DNA of 32,566 nt from NCBI GenBank assembly GCA_020636045.1, contig JACJYP010000031.1, forward strand, positions 1 to 32,566, given 5' to 3'. A model generated the notes under the pieces. The model searched no databases, was not told the DNA's origin, and saw nothing but the letters and a program-made list of their open reading frames with translations. How positions within the stretch are numbered: the stretch's first letter is position 1; every line of letters begins with the position of its first letter. Below, piece after piece: positions 26,867 to 32,566 of this stretch. The DNA is from Lewinellaceae bacterium (GTDB lineage Bacteria; Bacteroidota; Bacteroidia; Chitinophagales; Saprospiraceae). A program made the position numbers and the translations under genes.

Positions 26867-27216
26867 GGTGTTTTAAAAACAGGTGTTACAACATTAAAAG
26901 TTAACGGTTGTTTAAACCCGGCCGCAAATAAGTTGCGACGACCAGGCAGAATGGCTTGAACAATGGGAATCACATTCGGTTTCGCCGGTCAGCAACCGGT
27001 AATTTGAAATTGGGAAATTGAAAGTCACCCATTATGATCATTTTTCTTATTATTCAAGTATTTATAAATTACAAAACCCAATATTCAATTTCCAGTTTCC
27101 AATTTCAAATTTCCAACATCAGGTTTCTACGGACATCAGCGCCCTCTCCTCCGCGGCACGATACTTTGTTTTAAGGAAATTTTCAAAACATCATTTTTTT
27201 TTCCGCGGGGTGTTTG
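26867..27216. other. Divergent intergenic region between YceI and rplS
   Basis: No gene is present. The centre is AT-rich and carries a 12-bp inverted pair, ATTTGAAATTGG at 27002-27013 and its complement at 27099-27110, within a wider run of TTTCCAATTT-like near-repeats. It carries the -7 promoter elements of both divergent genes at its two ends. Confidence 0.6.
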
Positions 27217-27224
27217 TACCTTTG
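27217..27224 (+). promoter_or_regulatory. Bacteroidota -7 promoter element for rplS
   Basis: The plus strand reads TACCTTTG, a full TAnnTTTG match, 38 bp before the rplS ATG. The -33 region is a T-run without a clear TTG. Confidence 0.65.
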
Positions 27225-27261
27225 CGCCTCTTAAATTTTGACGTCTATAAATACTCCAGTA

Positions 27262-27633
27262 ATGAAAGAGTTGGAAGCCATACAATTCGTGCACGATCAG
27301 ATGCTTGTTAAGCCCGAATTCCCCGCATTTAATACCGGCGACACCATCGTGGTGACCTACCGTATTACGGAAGGCGACAAGAGCCGCGAACAGGCCTTCC
27401 GCGGCGACGTGATCCAGATCAAAGGCCACGGCATGACCAAGACCTTTACCGTTCGCAAAATGTCGCACGGCGTGGGTGTGGAGCGTATCTTCTCGGTCAG
27501 CAACCCCAACGTAGTCGCCATCCAGGTGCTGAAGCGCGGCCGCGTTCGCCGCTCGCGCATCTACTACCTGCGCGGCCTCGTGGGCAAAAAAGCCCGCATC
27601 AAGGAAAAGAAAGTGGTGGCTGTCGCGAAATAA
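27262..27633 (+). CDS. rplS: 50S ribosomal protein L19
   Basis: This 123-aa protein is a component of the large subunit at the 30S-50S interface. The L19 signature is clear: FNTGDTIVVTYRITEGDKSR, QAFRGDVIQIKGHGMTKTFT, VRKMSHGVGVERIFSV and SNPNVVAIQVLKRGRVRRSR, then IYYLRGLVGKKARIKEKK. The open frame extends back to a TTG at 27238, but ATG 27262 gives a normal L19 length and follows the promoter by 38 bp. It stands alone here, without rpsP, rimM or trmD next to it, and is closed by a strong hairpin terminator. Confidence 0.98.
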   Translation: MKELEAIQFVHDQMLVKPEFPAFNTGDTIVVTYRITEGDKSREQAFRGDVIQIKGHGMTKTFTVRKMSHGVGVERIFSVSNPNVVAIQVLKRGRVRRSRIYYLRGLVGKKARIKEKKVVAVAK

Positions 27634-27655
27634 AGCCTGCCATACCATTTATGCG

Positions 27656-27692
27656 AAAAGCGCCGTCCCGGAGTCCGGGGCGGCGCTTTTTT
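27656..27692 (+). terminator. Intrinsic terminator of rplS, possibly bidirectional
   Basis: A 16-bp stem (AAAAGCGCCG... with one G-U pair) has a 3-nt loop and is followed by more T on the plus strand. On the minus strand it is followed by TTTTCGC, so it may also end the convergent gene that stops at 27731. Confidence 0.87.
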
Positions 27693-27730
27693 GCGTTTGT
27701 TTCGGCAATGCGACGTTCATGCAGCAGGTA

Positions 27731-29497
27731 TCAGCGAATACGAAGAATTTTTCCGGAGCCGAGTTGCATCTGACCGGCCTGCATCGTCCAGAAATATATC
27801 CCTTCGGGCAACCCCGATATATCTATGTTATCAGCGTACCGGCCTGCCGGAAGCATCCTCTGCACGACGAGTTGCCCGGTAGTATTCATCAGGGAAAATG
27901 TGGCTTCTCCTTTTCCGTCGAGGCGGGTTATCGCGAGCCATTCATTTGCCGGGTTGGGAAAAACCCGCACAGGTGTTTCAGCATCAGGCACAGGAACAGA
28001 TAGCCCGGTAGTAGCCACCGCGATCTCACGACAAAGCGTATCGCAAACCCCTTCCTCATTACACACCGCAAGACAAACGTCGTAAGTACCCGGCGCATCA
28101 TATACATGCAGCGGCGATGGTTCCGTGCTAGCAGTGCCGTCGCCGAAGTTCCAGGACCACACAACAGGTTGATAATAAGACAGGTCGGTAAAGCGAACCG
28201 CCAGCGGCCCGTTCGTGCTATCGCCCCCGGAACGCCAGAAAGACACTATTGGCGTCTGAGTGCCCAACGTGTCGCAAGCGCCATCTTTTTCATTGTAAAG
28301 TCTGAAAAAAGGCATATTTGGCAGGAAAAACAATACATGCGCAGGTAGCAGCACATCGTGTTGCCTGAAATCGCAGTCCATACCAGCCTGGTCGGGGTCG
28401 TGGATCGTGTGCAAAATATTCACCCCGTTGGCACTCGACATATAGATGCGATGATCCGGCGCCAGGGTCATCGTATGCAAACCGGTTGGCAGGTTATAGA
28501 CCGACAGGAATCCATCGTACTGGCCGATCAACTGGACCGATCCGCCGATATCGAATGCCTCGGTGTCATACTGGTACAGGCGCTCTACTTCATTGGTCAG
28601 GTAGAGATAACGCGAATTGGGGGAAAAGCAAGCCCAGGAAGCATACATGATAGTATCCGGCACCGGTATTGTTACAGGATTTGACAAAATGCCCGCACAC
28701 CGGTCAAAATCATATAGCCTGAAGGCCGCAGGCTGATCGCCGCCAAGCCGGACGAATTTGCTGCCGTCAGGTGAAAAGGCGCACATCAGGTTATATGTCT
28801 GGCCAGGTATCCATGTGTCGCTCAACTGTTGTGCAAAAGGCCCGTGTATGCCATCGGGATCGACCAGATAAAAGTAGTAAATATCCGCATCCTCCTGAGG
28901 CACTACGACCCACCAGTCGCGCCCGTTGCCATGTCGTACCGCCTGGAAAGTGCGCGACAACCAACCATATTGTAACACCTCATTTTTCACTGTCACTTTT
29001 CCCAGACCACTATTTGCTTCCATATCAATGATACTATACATGACATCTATGCTGTCGTGGGATTCGTATCGTCTATTATGGAAAAGTATATAATTACTAC
29101 CCTGACCTGGCAATGGTAAACTGAGCATTCCCTGGTATGACAAATACCCCCAACCTGACTGATCACACCATAAGTCATGATAAAATCCCGGGCTCAACTC
29201 GTCACCATTTTCTATTATTTGGTGTTCTTTATTAAGAATATAACATCCATTGGTATAATACTGAAGATTTCCGTAAGAATCTGACATAATAACAGGGTTA
29301 TCCATATCATATTCTAAATACAAAAAATCAATTACAGGATTACCATATTCAAAATCTATGTAATTACCACCAATAAAGAGATCGGGATTGCTAGGATTAT
29401 ATCCCAGTATCCAGACAAAGTCGTGTTTGTCCTGCGCGCGTATCTGCCCGCTCACAAGAATTACAAGCAACAAATACAAGTAGCCTCGTGTGTTCAT
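27731..29497 (-). CDS. Secreted beta-propeller-like/PKD protein with T9SS sorting domain
   Basis: This 588-aa protein has the signal peptide YLYLLLVILVSGQIRAQ. Residues ~25-400 contain propeller-like blades with recurring strands such as LMCAFSPDGSKFVRLGG, ASWACFSPNSRYLYLTNE and TMTLAPDHRIYMSSANG. The WD-type 'SPDG/SPNS' turns support a propeller, though the blade count is not certain. Residues ~415-495 are a PKD domain (VWSWNFGDGTAS...YDVCLAVCNEEG). The C-terminal ~85 residues are a T9SS type A sorting domain (VRVFPNPANEWLAI ... LPEGIYFWTMQAGQ). Similar propeller-PKD-sorting-domain proteins are widespread in Bacteroidota as secreted proteins of unknown function. The 5' third (about 28980-29497) is visibly more AT-rich than the rest. 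It is convergent with rplS. Confidence 0.85.
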   Translation of the reverse strand: MNTRGYLYLLLVILVSGQIRAQDKHDFVWILGYNPSNPDLFIGGNYIDFEYGNPVIDFLYLEYDMDNPVIMSDSYGNLQYYTNGCYILNKEHQIIENGDELSPGFYHDLWCDQSGWGYLSYQGMLSLPLPGQGSNYILFHNRRYESHDSIDVMYSIIDMEANSGLGKVTVKNEVLQYGWLSRTFQAVRHGNGRDWWVVVPQEDADIYYFYLVDPDGIHGPFAQQLSDTWIPGQTYNLMCAFSPDGSKFVRLGGDQPAAFRLYDFDRCAGILSNPVTIPVPDTIMYASWACFSPNSRYLYLTNEVERLYQYDTEAFDIGGSVQLIGQYDGFLSVYNLPTGLHTMTLAPDHRIYMSSANGVNILHTIHDPDQAGMDCDFRQHDVLLPAHVLFFLPNMPFFRLYNEKDGACDTLGTQTPIVSFWRSGGDSTNGPLAVRFTDLSYYQPVVWSWNFGDGTASTEPSPLHVYDAPGTYDVCLAVCNEEGVCDTLCREIAVATTGLSVPVPDAETPVRVFPNPANEWLAITRLDGKGEATFSLMNTTGQLVVQRMLPAGRYADNIDISGLPEGIYFWTMQAGQMQLGSGKILRIR

Positions 29498-29509
29498 TCT
29501 TTAATTTTT

Positions 29510-29551
29510 TAAAAAGAATAGCCACCCGTTCCTACACGTCATCGGGTGGCT
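29510..29551 (-). terminator. Terminator following the orphan T9SS remnant
   Basis: A 9-bp stem, AGCCACCCG (29520-29528) with CGGGTGGCT (29543-29551), is followed on the minus strand by ATTCTTTTT. It lies 16 bp past the stop of the remnant at 29567, so it looks like the original 3' end of a lost gene. It ends only ~13 bp before the ATG at 29497. Confidence 0.7.
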
Positions 29552-29566
29552 TTAGTAAGAATTTCT

Positions 29567-29707
29567 CTAACGAATCACTACAAACCGGGATGAATACGTT
29601 CTTCCTTCAGCATCCTTAGCGGTTATGAAGTATATGCCCGGTTTAAAGTGTCTAATATCTATACTAAATTGTTCCTGTTGACCTAAATATACCGCATCCT
29701 CATCCTG
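29567..29707 (-). pseudogene. Orphan C-terminal fragment of a T9SS cargo gene
   Basis: An open frame of 46 codons ends at TAG (29567-29569). It begins right after an in-frame TAG (29708-29710) and has no start codon. The product reads GQQEQFSIDIRHFKPGIYFI and ends RFVVIR. This is the last half of a T9SS type A sorting domain: a hydrophobic strand, 'L/F.PGIYFI', a turn, and a final 'S.RFVV'. It overlaps the last few bases of the DinB-like gene and is followed by a proper terminator. The simplest reading is that a deletion or insertion joined the 3' end of the DinB-like gene to the tail of a lost secreted-protein gene. Confidence 0.75.
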
Positions 29708-30290
29708 CTACTGATTTCCGCAAAGATACTGAAGAAACAGCTCGCTCTGCCTGCAACACATGCCGCTGTACGTGTGCGACCATAAACCCGAAAGTATCAC
29801 CCAGTTTCAGGCGTATGAAAGGTGCGATGGACACGGGTATCCGCGCGCTGCCGAGGTCGAGCGTTTCGGCAGCCGTGAGCAATGTGAGCATGCGCTCCTG
29901 CTGATCGATGAACTCCGCAAGCATGGCGCGCGGGTCCGGCGCCTCTGCCGGAACGGCATTTTTTGGCGCTTTCATCCTGCTTGCAGGCATGCCGTCGGCG
30001 CCGGGTCGCATGAGGCGCGTAAAATAGCCACCCAGCCAGCCTGACCGAAAGCGGCTATCCTCCTTTGCCGGTCTTGCCCGCCCGATCGCCTTTTCAATCG
30101 CAGGCAGGTAGTAGCGCCCGTAAATATTGAGGTGTTCGAGGCATTGCGCCGCGCTCCAGCCGCCGTCGGCGGGTCTTGCCGACAACATTTCGGGCGGCAG
30201 CACCTGCCATTCGGACACGGCTTGTTGCAAAATTTCTTCAGTTTGGCGATACAGGTCGCCGGTTAGTTGTGCATGGCTGTGGTGTGGCAT
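29700..30290 (-). CDS. DinB-like (DUF664/DinB_2) four-helix protein
   Basis: This 196-aa protein has the DinB/YfiT helical bundle pattern: HAQLTGDLYRQTEEILQQAV in helix 1, the 'GGWSAAQCLEHLNIYGRYY' segment with a metal-ligand-type His, then a C-terminal pair in 'HVQRHVLQAER'. Many members bind a divalent metal through three His and act as thiol-dependent transferases or have no known reaction. The substrate is not predictable here. There is no signal peptide, so it is cytoplasmic. Its stop codon overlaps the orphan sorting-domain remnant. Confidence 0.8.
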   Translation of the reverse strand: MPHHSHAQLTGDLYRQTEEILQQAVSEWQVLPPEMLSARPADGGWSAAQCLEHLNIYGRYYLPAIEKAIGRARPAKEDSRFRSGWLGGYFTRLMRPGADGMPASRMKAPKNAVPAEAPDPRAMLAEFIDQQERMLTLLTAAETLDLGSARIPVSIAPFIRLKLGDTFGFMVAHVQRHVLQAERAVSSVSLRKSVAG

Positions 30291-30788
30291 ATCTTTTTTT
30301 TAACACCACAAAAATCGGCTGCCCGGGCCGGGCAATTGTTGGTAAATACCAAGATTGAGTCACTAGCCTGACACTCCGTACGGCTTCGGCATTATCAGAT
30401 ACGATCTTAAAAAGATTGATTTTCGGTCGCCACCCGTTTGAGCGTTGATTTTATGTAAAGAACTCAAGTTGTATGCAATTGACCGGTTCGTGGCGGTTGC
30501 TGTTAACGGGAACATCATAACTATACGGAGCGTTGGTATCGTGGCGTTTACGCAGCCTTGTTGGAGGCCATTCATGGCCGACTGCCACGCATTACGGCCA
30601 TGAATGGCCTCGACCCGGGCGGCGTAAACGCCGCGCTACCGGCACAATTTGAGATAAATAGTTGAACATCCATATTTTATTATCCGTGCAAATCACTGAT
30701 TAAGAACCGTTTGCCAAACACCAACGCTTTGACGGGTAACAATCTGATTTTCAATGCCTTGTAAAAACCGCGGAAATCAATGACTTCT
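30291..30788. other. Intergenic region with a large palindromic element
   Basis: No gene is supported. A 70-codon minus-strand frame (30363-30575) overlaps the palindrome and has no recognisable features. The main content is the inverted repeat at 30535-30640. The rest is AT-rich and unremarkable. Confidence 0.6.
30535..30640. repeat. Nested inverted-repeat element (REP/MITE-like)
   Basis: The outer arms are GGTATCGTGGCGTTTACGC (30535-30553) and the near-complement at 30622-30640, matching at 16 of 19 positions. The inner arms, AGGCCATTCATGGCCG (30565-30580) and its perfect complement (30595-30610), enclose a 14-nt loop. The middle is a GC-rich, non-T-flanked structure, so it is not a simple terminator. 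It resembles dispersed extragenic palindromes or a small non-autonomous mobile element. Confidence 0.75.
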
Positions 30789-31553
30789 TCAAAGATTGAT
30801 CCCGCCGCTGGCCTCGATGCGTTGCCCGTTCACCCAGGCGGCGCCGTCGGCGCAAAGCAGCGCCACCAGTTTGCCGATGTCATCGGCTTCGCCGACACGG
30901 CCGAGCGGTGAAAGCGAAGAGAGGAATGTTTTCCGCTGCGGGTTGGAGCGAATGGCGGCATTATTGAAATCGGTTTCAATGGGCCCCGGCGCAAGCGTAT
31001 TGGCGGTGATGCCGCGTTCGCCGGCTTCTTTCGCGAGGTATTTGGTGAACACCTCGATCGCACCTTTCATGGAGGCGTACACCGAATAACCCGGCACACA
31101 AAAGCGCGTAGTGCCGGTGGAGATGTTGAAAATACGGCCGCCGTCGGCGATCATGGGCAGTGCGCGCTGTGTGAAGAAATACACGCCCTTGAAATGGACG
31201 TTGAGGAAACGGTCGAACACCTCTTCGGTGACCTCTGCGTAGGGGATCGTGGCGCCCATGCCGCCGTTGTTGATCAGAATGTCGAATTGCGTGCGGCCGA
31301 ACCGCGATTTCAGCAGCGCCGACAGTTGACCGAAGAAAGCGTCGAACGAGGCGAGCTCGCCCGCATCGAGCGGCAAGACGGCGGCTTTTCTGCCCATCTT
31401 TTCGATCTCTGCGGCCACGTCGTCCGCTTCATCTTTTTTGGAAAAGTAGGTCAGGATGATGTCTGTCCCGCTCGCGGCGAGGTGCAGGGCCATGCTTTTG
31501 CCGAGCCCGCGACTGCCGCCGGTGATGAGGGCGATCTTGTTTTGTTGTTCCAT
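30789..31553 (-). CDS. Short-chain dehydrogenase/reductase (SDR) family oxidoreductase
   Basis: This 254-aa protein is a classical SDR length. It has the Rossmann cofactor motif TGGSRGLG near residue 11, the NNGG structural motif (~94-97; usually NNAG), the active-site Ser in NISTGTTRF, and the YxxxK pair in SVYASMKGA. The C-terminal 'ASGGINL' and 'ADDIGKLVALLCADGAAWVNGQ' are typical of 3-oxoacyl-ACP reductase-like members, but the substrate is unknown. No Arg at the second-strand position is obvious, so NADH versus NADPH is undecided. It lies 95 bp downstream of an AraC-family gene in the same orientation. Confidence 0.92.
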   Translation of the reverse strand: MEQQNKIALITGGSRGLGKSMALHLAASGTDIILTYFSKKDEADDVAAEIEKMGRKAAVLPLDAGELASFDAFFGQLSALLKSRFGRTQFDILINNGGMGATIPYAEVTEEVFDRFLNVHFKGVYFFTQRALPMIADGGRIFNISTGTTRFCVPGYSVYASMKGAIEVFTKYLAKEAGERGITANTLAPGPIETDFNNAAIRSNPQRKTFLSSLSPLGRVGEADDIGKLVALLCADGAAWVNGQRIEASGGINL

Positions 31554-31588
31554 TAAATATTAAAGTGATTTTGATTGAATAACGAATG

Positions 31589-31596
31589 CAAAGTTC
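31589..31596 (-). promoter_or_regulatory. Possible -7 promoter element for the SDR gene
   Basis: The minus strand reads GAACTTTG, one base from TAnnTTTG, about 35 bp before the SDR ATG. No -33 element was found at proper spacing, so the SDR may instead be co-transcribed from the AraC-family gene. Confidence 0.35.
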
Positions 31597-31648
31597 GCTG
31601 TAGGCGGCAGCGCCGGACAGGTCAGAAACAAAGCGAATTGAGAACAAT

Positions 31649-32554
31649 TCAAAGATGTTGGGAGCGTCGAAACTCGCCGGGCGATACCCGGGCCCGTTTT
31701 TTGAAGAATTTCCCGAAATGCGCCGCGTCGGCGAAGCCGAGCCGGGAAGCGATCTGCGATACCGTCATGCTGGTATTGCGCAGTAGCGACAGGGCTTCCG
31801 ACAACGTGCGTTCCTGCACCCATTCGGAGGCAGGCTTTCCGGTTTCTTCTTTCAGCACGTTGCTGAGGTAGTTGGGGTGTACATGCAGATGCCCGGCAAA
31901 GGTTTTGATCGAATGTACTTTCTCCGTCCGCCCCGTAGCCAGGTCGCGAAAGTTGTCGTTGAGCAGTTTTTTGAAATCCCGGGCGATCTCGGACGCCCGG
32001 TTCCGGGGATGCAGCGCCACGCGGTGCGAAAGCAGCAATTCCTTGGTTTTGTAGAGCAGGATCGCCAGTTGTTTTGTCAGAATCGCACTTTTGTAAAGCG
32101 AAGCGCCCTCGTACTCGCGCAACATTTGTTCGAATAGTTGCGACAAGTCACCCATGATCGGTTCGCCGACCTGCATCACCGGCGCGGATTCGTGTAACAA
32201 AAAAGGGAACAGGGTGTAAAAATCGCCGGAATAGTGCTGCTTTACAAAGTTTTCGGTGAACGTCAGCATATAGCCTTGCAGCAGTTCCTCGATCCCGAAC
32301 GACTTCAAATGCCCGGGATTGGTAAAGTAAAAAGAGCCAGGGCCGAGTTCGTACTCCCGGTCGTCGATGCTGTATTTCCCCTTTCCTTCGCTGATCAGCA
32401 GAAACGAGTAGTAATTCGTGCGAAACAGCGGTGAAGCGAGCGGTTTATCGCCGTGCAGACCGTCCAGCGCATGCACCGTAATGTCCATGTCCTGTTGCAG
32501 GGGCAGTCCGACGGAATGGAAAAAGTCCTGAAGGGTATGGAAAAGTGCTTCCAT
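31649..32554 (-). CDS. AraC-family transcriptional regulator with cupin-like sensor domain
   Basis: This 301-aa protein has an N-terminal AraC-type cupin half-barrel (residues ~20-110; 'LISEGKGKYSIDDREYELGPGSFYFTNPGH' pattern, with GPGSFYF as the typical turn). A helical linker follows, then a C-terminal pair of helix-turn-helices (residues ~215-300). These carry KTFAGHLHVHPNYLSNVLKE and the second-helix signature VSQIASRLGFADAAHFGKFF followed by 'SPGEFRR', the standard AraC tail. It likely senses a small ligand and controls the neighbouring SDR gene. That link rests on adjacency only. The ATG at 32554 is 12 bp from the window edge, so its promoter is not visible. Confidence 0.93.
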   Translation of the reverse strand: MEALFHTLQDFFHSVGLPLQQDMDITVHALDGLHGDKPLASPLFRTNYYSFLLISEGKGKYSIDDREYELGPGSFYFTNPGHLKSFGIEELLQGYMLTFTENFVKQHYSGDFYTLFPFLLHESAPVMQVGEPIMGDLSQLFEQMLREYEGASLYKSAILTKQLAILLYKTKELLLSHRVALHPRNRASEIARDFKKLLNDNFRDLATGRTEKVHSIKTFAGHLHVHPNYLSNVLKEETGKPASEWVQERTLSEALSLLRNTSMTVSQIASRLGFADAAHFGKFFKKRARVSPGEFRRSQHL

Positions 32555-32566
32555 TGTTTGTGGTTA

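Noticed and set aside
27002..27110. AT-rich inverted near-repeats upstream of rplS as a possible CRISPR or origin
   Set aside because: There are no regular repeat-spacer units and no DnaA-box cluster. It reads as low-complexity intergenic DNA with one chance-sized 12-bp inverted pair.
30363..30575. 70-codon minus-strand frame between the DinB-like and SDR genes
   Set aside because: It runs through one arm of the palindrome and has no recognisable domain or start signal.

Overview
The window is a chromosomal segment of a moderately GC-rich Bacteroidota, most likely a member of or near the Saprospiraceae (Lewinella/Haliscomenobacter type). The lineage call rests on several secreted proteins with C-terminal type IX secretion system (T9SS) sorting domains, a giant HYR-domain surface protein of a kind common in that family, Bacteroidota -7 promoter motifs (TAnnTTTG), and a hybrid sensor kinase fused to an AraC-type output domain. 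The family-level placement is an inference.

Layout. Positions 1-16709 (minus strand) are one open frame of 5,569 complete codons that runs off the left edge. In order it encodes a signal peptide, two parallel beta-helix blocks (one segment nearly identically duplicated), Ig/PKD-like domains with two cohesin-like modules, and a long array of HYR (Ig-like) domains. Within that array a block of seven different HYR domains is repeated three times in tandem. About 1.3 kb of non-coding DNA lies upstream. Next, all on the minus strand, come a TPR/histidine kinase/receiver/AraC regulator (18022-20724), a 1,089-residue T9SS cargo with three ~130-residue repeats plus dockerin and cohesin-like modules (20919-24188), a GATase1/ThuA-like T9SS cargo (24732-25943) and a YceI-family protein (26220-26801). 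The ribosomal protein L19 gene is the only plus-strand gene (27262-27633). Further right on the minus strand are a beta-propeller/PKD T9SS cargo (27731-29497), an orphan T9SS sorting-domain remnant (29567-29707), a DinB-like protein (29700-30290), a palindromic intergenic element, an SDR oxidoreductase (30789-31553) and an AraC-family regulator (31649-32554).

How the genes may work together. The left half looks like a cell-surface adhesion or matrix module: a giant exported filament-like protein, a secreted dockerin/cohesin-bearing partner, and a membrane sensor/regulator between them. Most genes are separated by clear hairpin terminators and several have their own promoter, so these are mostly single-gene transcription units rather than one operon. 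The SDR/AraC pair at the right edge looks like an ordinary enzyme with its regulator.
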